From positions 4,654,646 to 4,718,645 of the forward strand of contig CM067561.1 of the NCBI GenBank assembly GCA_034509755.1: a DNA stretch of 64,000 nt, written 5' to 3'. The notes beneath the pieces are model-generated. The model ran no database searches, was not told the origin of the DNA, and worked only from the letters and a program-made list of their open reading frames with translations. A program made the translations under genes and the position numbers. Shown here in pieces: positions 34,895 through 46,900 of the stretch; positions within the stretch are counted from its first letter, which is position 1; the number at the start of each line of letters is the position of its first letter. Source of the stretch: Anisodus tanguticus (lineage: Eukaryota; Streptophyta; Magnoliopsida; Solanales; Solanaceae).

Positions 34895-36230
34895 TAGGGC
34901 TATCCAACGGGGGGGCGGGTCCGTCCCATCCCACATCCCGCCGGTAGAGGAGCGGGATTTGGGGGACGGGTCGGGAACGGGATTTGACCTTTTTTTTTTA
35001 CCACTTTATTTTAAAAAATTATATATATAAACACTTCAATAATTTAACAACATAGTGTAATAAAAACATCTCAAAATTTTTTTGTGCCTCTTATATTATT
35101 TAATAGAAATATGATTTTTTTGTAAACCTCCGTCTCACCTTGACCTTTTCCGGTTTTAAATTTATAAACATTTTTACAAATTTTACATCTAGCTAGTTGG
35201 TTCTCTTGGTCCCTATCAAAAGAATGTCATGCAGCTGATTTTAATTTTTGTTTTGTGGGGCCTCGACTCATACTAGGGGGAATATGAGGCAGTCTAGTTT
35301 CAGTTTCAGACTGAGACTCAGTCTGAGCCTGAGGTTGAGTTGCACTAGTGGATGTGTCATCTAGTGGTTCATCTAAATTAAAGTTTGGTTCATCTACCTC
35401 ATCATCTAATGGTATGTCAATTAAAAAAGTTATTTCATCTATATGAGCGAAATCAATGAAATCATCGGGACTAGGAATATGATTACTGCAAGAAGTACCC
35501 TTGCACTTGTTACGCCTACTAGAAGAAGTCTTACGCTTACCCTTAAACATACCTCTTAATCCTTCCATTTAAATTATGCAAATAAATAATTAAAGATAAT
35601 GAAATTAAGTGTGATAATTAAAATAAAGTAACAATAATAATTTAAAGAAGGAACGAAGGTACCAAACGTCGACGTGTAATCGAGGTTGAAAATTGAAACT
35701 TTGCTCGATGGATGATCCTCAAGCTAGTTGCCAACTTCACTCTCAATTTTTTAACTTTGATATAATATTTAATAGTAGGAATATTTGTAGAATTGTAGAG
35801 AGATAAATATAGAGAATTAGAGAGATGGTAGGAAGATTTGTGAGAAAAATGAAGAGGAAAATGAGGTATTTATAGTTGAGAAATAGGGTTAAAGTGTAAA
35901 TAAATTAACTTAGGGGTTAAAAATAAATATTAAGGGGGGTAGGGGGTTTATGGGGTGGGGGCCAAAAATGTCTGTTTATAGCCGTTGCACAACGACAAAA
36001 ATCGAAATTTGACCGTTGTTGCAACGGTTATTTTTGCAAAGGGGAAGGTGGCGGGTCGGGACGGGATCGGGATAGGGCGGGGCGGGTTGGGATAGGGACG
36101 GGCGGGACGACCCCAGGCCCCGTCCCGAGTTTGAACCCCGACCTTGACAATTTTTTTTAGAGGGGATGGGGCCGGGTAGCGGGACGGGCCAGGTCGAGAT
36201 CGGGCCGACCTGGCCCACTGGACAGGCGTA
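34895..36230 (-). mobile_element. Third hAT element, internally deleted
   Basis: Minus-oriented relative of the hAT elements in units A and B. The 5' leader (RC of 35680..35960) and both GC-rich subterminal regions match. The flanking 8-mers gtacggtc (34887..34894) and gtctggtc (36231..36238) form an imperfect target duplication differing only at CTG versus ACG. It keeps the N-terminal region missing from A and B, and lacks the catalytic core they retain. Confidence 0.8.
35104..35568 (-). pseudogene. hAT transposase N-terminal fragment with partial BED finger
   Basis: Starts MEGLRGMFKGKRK at 35568, then an acidic and Ser/Thr/Gln-rich linker, PTKQKLKSAA, a TGA where BED fingers have Trp, and then RCKICKNVYK, the CxxC half of the BED zinc finger. 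After about 35104 it goes directly into the element's 3' non-coding end. Without the His pair and the catalytic domain it cannot be an active transposase. Confidence 0.72.
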
Positions 36231-36238
36231 GTCTGGTC

Positions 36239-36744
36239 TCGACTTCGCTCCCCCATCCAAACCTCTATCCCCGGAAGTTGAGGTCAGAACATAACCATTG
36301 ACTGGCCACACCTACTTTCTCGGTGTCTCCTAGTCGCTGACTCATGTATGATTTGCCGTTATTGTCATGTGTAATTCTCAGATACAACCATTTGGCTTTT
36401 CCTAATTCTACCCAATACATTGTCATTAGCTAAATGGTCGAATATGCACCTCAACCATTAAAAGAAACACTTGGAGCCGAAATATAGAATAACTCAACCC
36501 GATTTATTACAACCCCAACCCCCTACATAACCTGCAAGTGTGATATTTCATAAAAAAAAGTGAGATATTTCGTCACTTATTTTTGGACAAATTACAAACC
36601 AAAAATATGGTGATTTGATCTACAAATTATAATTCTCATAAATATATGTTAAAGCTAGTATAATGCTAAACTTTTTGTTACTCATCTATGTCCGGCTAAC
36701 TTCTACAATTACTTATCTAGTGTTGTGTTCAAAGTAATTTTTTA
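36239..36744. other. AT-rich intergenic, no gene seen
   Basis: Between the third hAT element and the fold-back element. No open frame or known repeat recognised. Confidence 0.5.
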
Positions 36745-37690
36745 GAATAAATTTTACATGTAGTCATTTTGCTTTGAGTTTATCATGTAAATATTATTTT
36801 TTATTTTGTGTTACATAAAAGTCATTCAATTTTAAAATTTACCATATAAAAATTACTTTTCTATTTTTATCGCATAAAAATGATCCAACTTTAAATTTAT
36901 CGCATAAAAGTTTTTCTATCATAAAACATTCATTCAAACTTTGGCCAAGCTAATTAAAAAAATAAAATTCATCGCAGTTTACTGAAAATATTACATTACA
37001 CTCCAGAATATAGCTTGTTAGTTTAATACACACTAAATATAATAAATTAATTCCAAAGGCCTTCCCCCTAGTTTCGTAACATTGGTCTTCCCTGTAGTTC
37101 ACGAAATTATGCTATCTCCTTATTTTAATTAATTACAGTATGGAGCTTGTAGATTTTCGGTTTGTCATTGAATTCTTTGATTCTAGAAGAACATCTTTTT
37201 TACTATTTAAAAGAGGCATTTATGAAATTCACTAAACAAATGAGTATATTTGTAAGCTCAAACTAGTCAAATCATATTTTTATACTAATGATAATGTGTT
37301 AGAAAATTTTCAAAAAAATTAAAATAAGGAAACTAAACGGAATATTGTAAACCACAACGAAGATTACTGTTCTGAAGCGAAATATTAATGGAGGTTTCTG
37401 ATATTATCCCCAAAGTAATTAACTTATTTTGGAGTGTCATGTCATATTCCCGATACAAACTATATAATTTTAGGTGAATTTTAGTTTTTGGTTAACTTGA
37501 CCAAAGTTAAATGACTTTTAAGTGACAACAAATAGAAAAATGACTTTTGTGCGATAGATTTTAAAGTTGAATATATTTTATGTGATAAAAATAGAAAAAT
37601 GATTTTTGTATGATAAACTATAAAATTAAATGACTTTTATGTAATAAAAATAAAATAGCAATTTTTGGATGACCACCAGTAATATTTATC
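36745..37690. mobile_element. Fold-back (long inverted repeat) element
   Basis: The left arm (about 36745..36960) and the reverse complement of the right arm (about 37480..37690) share ttacataaaagtcattcaa-type units, each arm having three or four degenerate copies of a ~35-bp block (cataaaagtcatttaacttt...). The centre is AT-rich and non-coding. Long arms with internal repeats suggest a Mutator-like or fold-back MITE. It ends about 12 bp before unit B starts. No target duplication was identified. Confidence 0.5.
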
Positions 37691-37983
37691 CTACATTATG
37701 ACATAAATTTTAGGGAGATAAAATGGAAACTAGATGGGGAAAAAGGAATAAAACGAGCTGAATTTACCAAGTGGAGTTACCGTTTGAATTTGCATAAGCT
37801 AAAATATAGATATCAATAAAATAAAAGTGAGTGTTACATCGCTAGGTACAAAGAGAAATTAGAAAAGCAAAGTCAGTAAACATAATTGAATAATTTTTTA
37901 ATAGAAGTTCAAATTTATAAAGGAATTAATCATCCTTCGGTTGTTACAGATTCATCAAGGCAGGCAGGTTGCCTAGCTATTTC

Positions 37984-39927
37984 CTAATAGGAAATACCAG
38001 TCTTCTTAATCCAGTTATCTCGGTCAATGAAGTAACTAGGTACATATTTTTCAGCTTCTTGTGGTGAAATATTTCTGTTGTAACCACCCCACTTAACCCT
38101 TTTATCAGTGTTTGCTCCTGGTCCCTTATTTTGATACTCTGCATAAAACAATGTGTTTAGAGCAAAGTTACCCATCCATGGAGCCCATCCTTCCGGATCA
38201 ATGAACGAATCAATGTAGGTTTGCATGATAATGGTCCTCGAATACTCCTTCCATGGACGTCCAAGATATGCCTTGATTGGTGGTTGTGTGCTAGTAAATG
38301 CTGGCTCAGCCGTGATTTCGCAGTTTTGCAATATGATTGCACCGACCCCACGATGATCTTTTCTTCCTTGAGCAGTGACCATGCAAGCTTGGTTTTGACC
38401 TGGTTTCCTCACAATCATCTTGCAGTTTTGGAACACGGCAGATGCATCGCCAAAGATGAAGTCGATGGTTCCTGTGATGGTACAGTCCTTGTAGAATTGT
38501 CTGTAGGAATGGGTGTATAGGGTGTCTTGGTACCCGTCAATTTTGCAGTTGTAGAACACTGTTTTATCAGCTGACACACGGAGTGCAACTGCTTGGTGCT
38601 TTATTGCTCCTGCTGTGTTCTCAAATCCTATATCCCTCGCAACGAAACCATCTCCATTCACAGCTACACATTTTACAAAAGACTTTTAACTTTTGTACAC
38701 TGATGTCATTTGAACACCGCTTAAAATAAATAGAATTAGGAAGAAAGTGTGAAGTTGTATTCATAACTAAAGAGTTTAGGTTATGTATCCGACGGTGTAA
38801 AGACCTTTACACTAAGCAAGTTATTGCTTTGTTTCTTTGGTTACTATATCGGGATTGAAATAAAGAGTTGCTGTTGTTGTAAGTCAACTTAACCTATGTT
38901 GAAAATTTAATTTGACGTTGTACGTATACGAAACATAAACTCATTATTCACAAAGCGATGAATACTTACCAACGGTGGCAGTATGGAAAGTGCCAGTGCC
39001 ATCAGCAAAGTTCTTGTTGCCAGTAATCTTGGTCTTGGTTGGGCCTTCACCGATAAACACAACGTTTGTCACACCTCTTGGGATATCAACCATCTCCTTG
39101 TATTCACCTGCCTTGATTAAGATAATGAAGGTTTGGTTGTTCTTTGGGGGCACAGCTTTAAGGGCTTCTTTGATGGTCTTGTATTGTCCACTTCCATCCT
39201 TAGCAACCACAGCATTAGGCTTGACATTAGAAACTTGAAGAAGCCTACGAGAACCGGCTTCAACGAATGATGAGTAGTCATTATCGGTTGTCAATAATCG
39301 GCGGTTAATGCCAGGAATATGCAAATTAGTGAGCATTTCACCAAAGCTAGTGATCATTGCAAGGCCATTGCTAGTAAGCTCCCCTGCAGTCTTCAATAAT
39401 TTCTGCATTTTCTCACTAGTGTCACCACTTGTGTTTGAAAAAGCATCTAAACAAGTTTCTTGATAAGTAATCGAAGCACTGATCCATGTCTTGAGATCAT
39501 CGGTATAATCCTTGATCTTATTGATATCAAAGCTGCCAACTTTATCGAAAGATCTTCTTAGATCATCAATAGACACATCAAGAAGACCTTCACAAGTTTG
39601 TAAAGCCTCTTTGGTTCTTGGATCTTTGGCTGCTTCCTTGATCAAGTCAGTGTTTTTTATGGCATTTTTTATGTCAGTGATAGTGGATTCAAATGCAACT
39701 TTTATAAGTTCCTTTGGGTCAGTAGTGTTCTTGGCTGATGCAAGACTCTTCTCACAAGCTTCTTTGTAATCAGTAGGTTCGCACATTGCTTTAACAGATT
39801 TTGAAGAGGTTGAAATGTCACTGGATGAATCACTCGCTATTCTTTTTGCTAACGGTATTTCTTCTTGCCACCACACAAGCCACTACAAGAATTGAGGCTA
39901 AGCGGCAATTGCTATTTTGTTAGCCAT
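37984..39927 (-). CDS. Pectinesterase (PMEI-PME), copy B
   Basis: Pectin methylesterase, which removes methyl esters from homogalacturonan in the cell wall. Exon 1 is 38970..39927 and exon 2 is 37984..38663, with a 306-bp GT-AG intron; about 545 residues, normal for a type I PME. Order: N-terminal hydrophobic anchor, PMEI domain (from MCEPTDYKEACEKS), processing sites NRRLLT and SRRLLQ, then the PME domain. Family signatures are all present in exon 2: QAVAL, YQDTLY (catalytic Asp), DFIFG (nucleophilic Asp) and LGRPW (catalytic Arg). The ATG at 39927 is followed by an in-frame TAG at codon 10 where A reads GCTGGC and B reads GCCGC, and the frame is regained by codon ~30. This break sits at a CAG/CTG site and is probably a base-calling error, so I treat the gene as intact. 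Expression class cannot be read from the sequence; the PMEI-PME layout recalls pollen-type enzymes. Confidence 0.88.
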
Positions 39928-40066
39928 AATTTTTTTTTCCTTTATGTATTTTCCCAAAGTAAAAGAGTTTTTGTTTTGTGTTATTAATACGAGCTTTTGG
40001 GGATTTCTTATTAGAGAGGATGCCGCCCCTTGGCTCGAATCATATGTTCCCTAAAAATGGAGAACT

Positions 40067-40075
40067 TATTTATAG
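40067..40075 (-). promoter_or_regulatory. TATA box of pectinesterase copy B
   Basis: Same CTATAAATA motif on the minus strand as in copy A, about 140 bp upstream of the ATG at 39927. The surrounding leader is nearly identical in both copies. Confidence 0.6.
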
Positions 40076-40521
40076 TGTATAGGAATAATTAATTAACGAA
40101 ATTATAGTTTGTTTCGTTGAGGATGTGAGGATGTGAAATGGTCTAAGAAAAAGACGATGTCGTTAGTGTTCATTTTTAACTTCATTTTCCCTACAATTAA
40201 GGTTTGCAAAATAGAATTTTCTTGTTCAAATCAATTTCATTCAAATTAGTGAACAATATTTATTTCTCCTTTCAATACCACAACTCATAATTACTCTATT
40301 TAAAAATAAAGTACATCCGTCGTATTTTAATTTCCCGAAATTTGTAAAGAACTTGAAGGAACAAGGTTAAACGAGAATCACATACATCAAAAGGAATATC
40401 TTGTTCACCGTACTAACAATGACTTTAGAGAATATTCAGGAAAATAAAATAGAGAAACTTAAGGATAGTATATATGACCATATTATTATCTTACTTCATA
40501 TTACTTATAGAAGTATTATTA

Positions 40522-40611
40522 CAACAACATACCCAGTGAAATCTCAAAATGTGAAGTCTGGGAAGGGTAGAGTGTACGCAGACCTTACTTCTACCTTGGT
40601 AGGTAGAGTAC
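40522..40611 (+). repeat. SINE remnant, unit B
   Basis: Same insertion as 2821..2910 of unit A, with three or four base changes, so it predates the duplication. Confidence 0.7.
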
Positions 40612-41323
40612 TAATAGAAGTATTAAAACGTATTAAATTAGATAACGCACTTTAATCAAATAAAGTAATAAATGAAATGTTTCAATGCTGACCTTTCCTA
40701 ATGAAGAACAATTTGATCAAATGCATCATATCTTTTTTGGAAAAAATAATTGAAAACACATTTGGATAAGATTATTACTCTGTCCGCTCTTCTTTTAATC
40801 TACCCCAAGAAGGATACCTTTTAAATTTAAAAATAATTTAACTAAAAATTGATTACTTTTAGACGGCAAGTTTCAATTTTTTTTTCCTTTCTTAAATTTT
40901 TGACCAATCAGACATCATCTCAATGGGATAAAGGAGTAATTAAAAAGCACTTGGCTAGCATGGAATAAGATATGCAAAATTTTGACAAAAGATCAAAAAG
41001 CCTATGAAATCAAAAATGTCTAAACGTAGAAAGGGAAAGGCAGCCTTGTTATTATAAATTTCATTCTAGTGACGTTTCGAATCATTTTCACTCCGTATCA
41101 AGAAATTTTTAAAAAAAATCTGGAAAGTAAAGAAAAGAAGAAAACCCAGTACTATAATTTCGTTTGTTGTTTCTATAATTTATTAAGGTTCGTTACTCTG
41201 AGAATGATAATAGTAGAATAGTAGAAGTTTAAAACTCATTTTCACCATGATTATTGGGCTACTTTGTGCTCCATATCCTTCTCTTTTCATGCTCTACCCT
41301 CTTTTCCCCAATAATCTCTATTA

Positions 41324-43930
41324 TCAATCATCCTTTTTTTGTTCTGGGCATGGGCAGAGGTTGTGTGCAAACAAACGACTTGTGTCAGCCCAAAAAGAAA
41401 CTATTTGTATCAACCTTTCACAGTCTTGTTCCATCTTCGCGATTGTCCCCAAGTGTACTTCATCAGGACCATCTGCGATTCTTAACGTCCTAGCTGTAGC
41501 CCAGAGATGGGCAAGAACAGTGTCGACCGATAAACCAGCACCACCGTGCACTTGCATTGCTGTGTCAAGTACCTTCAATGCCATATTTGGAGCAGCAACC
41601 TGTAAACCAAATAATCCTGGTAAAGTATTTTTGGAAAGAGATATAATGCAATCCCTTGAGCCGAGGGTCTATTGGAAACAACCTCTCTACCTCCCAAGGT
41701 GAGGATAAGGTCTGCGTACACATTATCCTCCCAGACCCACTTGTGAGATTACATTGGGTATGATATTGTTGTTGTAGATATAATGCAATCATGTAAATCA
41801 TTGTCACTATGCTTACTTACTTTTGCCATTGCGATTGTACCACGGGCCTTTTTGTTTCCAAGCCGATCAGCAGCTTCGAGAACCAGTAATCTGGTTTTCT
41901 CCAGATCAATTCGACACTGTAAAGTCCATTGTCATGTATCATTTCACATAGAATTATGGAAAAAGAAGAGAGAAATTCAATAACGCAGTTACTGTTATGG
42001 GAGGTTTTCTTTGCGGAAAGTTAAAAGCAAAAAACTTACCCTAGCAACATCAGAAAGGAATGAGCCATGTTGAGCAATTAATTTTCCAAAAGCTTTTCTT
42101 TGAAGGGCCCTTTGAACCATCATCTGCATGCCGCGATCTACTGCGCCTATTAGTCTCATGCAATGATGCAACCTTCCAGGTCCCAGCCTACCCTGCAAGA
42201 ATAAGAACTCAGCAACCAAGTTTCAGATTATGCTGCCTATATCTTCCCTCAGATAACCAGAATGAGCAGTTTAGAATTCCATACGACTCTCTATCATTTG
42301 TAAGACGATGAACTTTTTTAAGATGTACCACTAACTTAAAACAAAAACAGGAATTTTCTTCTTTTCCCCCTAAACACCCTTGTTGTAATTAGTTGAATAA
42401 TAACGGGTGACACTCAAACTTCAAAACATGTAAAATAAATGGAGAGTAAATCACTTTCCTAGGATGTGCAAAATCCAAAAGAAAATGCAAAAGTATGATG
42501 ATTGATGGAATGTAACAGATTTTGGAACTTCTAATGAATAGACATCAAAAGATTAGCTCATTAAATGTCGTAAGATAAGTAAATATGAACTCGTTAAATA
42601 CATGAAACACCGTTACCTGTGCAATCTCAAACCCACGCCCCTTACCAAGCAGGATATTCTTGGCTGGGACACATACATTCTCAAATATTATTTCTGCATG
42701 CCCATGAGAGGCATCATCAAAGCCAAATATTGTTAGCGGTCTCTTTACAGTAATACCAGGACTGTTGATGTCCACCAAGATCATGGATTGTTGTTTATGC
42801 TTTGGAGCTGCCAAGTCAGTTTTTCCCTGTCATTCATCCAGACTAACTTGTTTGAACACAAAGGTATAAACAGAAACAAATTATTTTTCGTTGAGAAGCA
42901 AGAACTAACCATCACAATGAGAATTTTTTGCACCGGGGGTCCATGGCTCCACTGATCTACCATTTTGTCCCATTGATAATAGATGAGTCCCCATGTCTGT
43001 ACAATGCATTGTTCCCACAGTTAATTTCATTACTCTAACAAATTTTAGCATTCGAGTCTTATTTTCTTATTGGGCTGAGGGCAGGTAAGTCCTAGTGATT
43101 GACTCTAATATGACCAAAGTCCCACTAAAGCTTCCTGTGTATTTAACAAGCATAGGATGATTAAGTGGAACACAATCCTTCTAAATTGAATAAATGTTCT
43201 TTTGACGGGAACCATCAGAATTCTCTAGATTCACGTTCAACATCCTGCACGATACTCCAATCCCAATGTTACGAATTTCTCTCCGAAATATTCATCAAGT
43301 GTTTTAAGACACATAAATGTACTTCAACATTCCCACAAAAATTTGAGAAATTTAGCTTTACCATCTTGGGATCAATGTGATCGTTGATGAAACGGTTCCC
43401 TTTACCACTAACAATATAAGACATATCACTAGCACCTCATTTCACACACCCAATTGAACTGTGCAAATACGAAGTTAGTGGGAGTACCAAGTCACCAAGA
43501 GAAGAGGAAATGATTGAGAGGATGAAAAGATTATGCCTGCGTAATGGATTTCGTATAGACTGTAAGACGACATTTGGAGAAGCATTGAGTTCATGAGATA
43601 AGGGACAAGATAAAAGGGAAAACCCTTTAGAACTTCTTGTTACCGATTCCAATATTTCACTTGAGGATCTCGTTTTCTGCTTTTCTTTTGCTATTTTCCC
43701 ATGTTTTCCTTGTTTTTTCCCACTTTTGGCCGCCTCAGTCCCTAAGAGGATGGGGGATGGGAACATACTATCAACTGCTATTTGTGATATATATGATGGC
43801 TATATTTATGTCTAGTTTGGACTCTGTTTCTAGTCTTTTCTAAGGTGCTGAAGAATCTCACCTGGTGCCCAATTTTACACCTCGCAGTTTATCTATCCGA
43901 GCATGTGTCTATATATAAGAAGAAAATATG

Positions 43931-43967
<37 letters not shown>

Positions 43968-46900
43968 TAATCTCATTTATTTTTCGTCTTTCAAATTGTA
44001 GCTGCTGTCTACCTTTTAATGGAACACTCTATATTGGTGGCATCTGAGGATGCAACTTGAGGCTCTGTCATTGCAAAGCCAGAGCGTATCTTTCCCTCAA
44101 GCAAGGGAACAAGCCATTCCTTCATCTGTACCTCATTCCCATACCGAAGTAATACCTGTAAAGGTGAATCACCCCAAAATATTGTTAGAACATAAATGAT
44201 TATGCCTCAAAGGGTATAGAGGATTCTCTTCTATGAATCTACTTTTGTTTTTCAATTTTCACCAATTAAATTTTCCACCACAGCTTGTGCAACAGATAAT
44301 TATGCTTCCGTAAGACTATATATCATATATTTGCAACTGGAGTCTTCGTTGACTTTAGTTAAATGAAGATTATTGTAGTAGCTACCTGCAAACTATCTCT
44401 TTACAAAATATTAAGTAATGTTTATTTTACCTCCATATTTCCTGTATCAGGTGCCCCACAGTTGAAAATTTGCGGCGCCCAAACAGAACGACCCATAATC
44501 TCGCACAGATATCCATACTCCAGGTTGGAAAGGCCAGCACCCAATAAGCTACCAAAATCATTGTTCACTCTACTATTTCGGCTGCCAAAAACAAGTTCTC
44601 TGGCCCGAGCAGCACAATCAAACTGCATATTAGTAGAAAATAACATCAGGTACATTCTCAGGAAACAAATCTCTTTCATTCCTTTATGGCTGAATAGAGC
44701 TTTACAAACTCACTGGTATCCACAAGTTCCATAATCCTTCTTTTTTTGCCAGCTCCTTTAATTTCTCTTCATCTGGGTGAACTGTCCAACGCATGGTAGA
44801 CTGTGCAAGCTTGTAAAACTCATTTTCCCTTGGATATATATGATCCTCCATAAATTTTGTCAATTTGTTCCTCAACTTTTGAACCTTCTCACTGGGCACA
44901 AATTTCCCCCCCAGAGGCATTCCTTGATTTGGGCTATCATGTCCAAGTTGCCTGACATGATCCTCCAAACTTGTCTCTGCATAGTTGAGCACAACAGGAA
45001 ATTTAACTAAGCAAACAGGTGTTACGGCTCAGTTTCAGTATCTCGAGTGACATGATCAACAAAGTCATAGTGACCAGTTCTCATGGACAAATAATGCCGA
45101 TGAAAATGAATGTGAAGGATAAAAGGTTGCGGTCCTTCAAGTGTAAACTTGTTCTTTTCGTTGCAGAGACATGTTAAGGTTGGTTCTGACAAGAATATCT
45201 GCAATTTCACTGGAAACTGGAGTTTGAACAAGAGGAGAGTTTTGGTTCAATATTTCAATGTCACATAAGAGTTTCAAATGTAGAGCTGGAGCAAAAATAC
45301 AGTTGAAACATAGTATGTCGAATGATATTCCACGAATTATGAATAATAAGAAAGTGTACACGATTTCTGGAAGAACTAAAAAGACTAGAATGACCATCCA
45401 AAACTGGAGATTGTAACATAATTAGAAACAGCAATGAAGTTGTTAAGGTGTAGGATTAACCAGTTGGAGGTTGCTGAGGGAGAACAGATTTTCTATGGAT
45501 AAACGACCATGCAGTTCTAATGAAGGAATCAGCCTTTTCCCCAGCGCATCGTGCACGTTCACCTCCTGAAGCATTACCCTGCAAGGTGATTATTAAAGAT
45601 CTATTATATATATGTAATAAATCTTACATAATAAAATTGTTAGTCAAAACATCAAAGTGATGTCACCCATAAAATTAATAAGAAATCAGATTACCATGAT
45701 CCATCTGCAATGTACTCCAGCATATATTGAAGCCCCACGAAATAAGGAAAAGGCTATGTAGAACTTCCATTGATCAACTGGCCAAGGTCTTCCCTGAATG
45801 CAAAAAACAAAGGCAAAAGCATTCAGAAACAAGTAGTTGCACAATATTAGGGTGCATAAAGAAGAAAAAAAAAATTGTCTCCTGATACGTACCAAAAAGA
45901 TTAGAAATGATAAACCATGCATATAAGTGTTTAAAATTTTTGGATTTGGGATGATACTATAAGGCAGGCATTATCAAAAGACATCACAACATCTATACTT
46001 CAGTCAGTTTATTTTCCTTGCATCACAAAGGAACTAATGTTGCCATGCTTTGTTGATAACTAGTGTTCTCTATTAGTAAATCAAAGTGAAGTAAAAGAAG
46101 TCCCTGCTCAAGAATGACCATCTAACAAAGACAGAGAATTCGGTCTTACAGCTGCTGAGCAGTAATCTCTGAGATAATTGGAAAGAGAAGGCACTCCGTC
46201 AGGGTAGCTGGTGAGTTCAAAGCCATTATTCTCTTCTATACTTTCTGATGCTATATTCACAATATAGCCCTGATAAGAAGAAAAAAAAAGCAATTTTAAA
46301 ATTTCTTATTTGGGTCCATATATCAATTATGTGAAACTTAAAATGCTAGTAAAATGATATTAATTACAGAAACGTGACACTACAGATGGTGCATGTCAAT
46401 GGTCAAATAACATCTAGAAATTAAGTAGAAGTAGTAAAAGAGTGTCTGTACCAAGCAGCTGTAGGCAACGTCACACATTTAATTACCCAAGGTGGAAAGC
46501 TCCCAATCAAGTATACCTATAACTCTATCCTGCAACATCAACTAACAGAGTCAGCGGAACCTAGGCGCTTTTGGGGCCGGGAGAGGCACATTTGACATGC
46601 ATTTGAAAGGACTCCAATAGCAGAAGCTACAAGGAACAGAAGGAAGCATCAGATGCTTTCAAGGACTGCACCTCAATAGGATGAAACACAACATTATCAA
46701 TCCGAAAGTCACCATGGACTAGACCTGTTGTTGCCCCAGAGGAATCTTCGAGGGGAATATGTTTCCGCAACCAATCAGCCAGCTCTAACATTTTAGGGTT
46801 TCTCATGGACTTACCCTCACCGGTAGATAAAAGATATTGCTTGGCCCACCTTTCCACCTGAAGTTGGTTAGGTAAACCATCAAACATTATAAGGATATAT

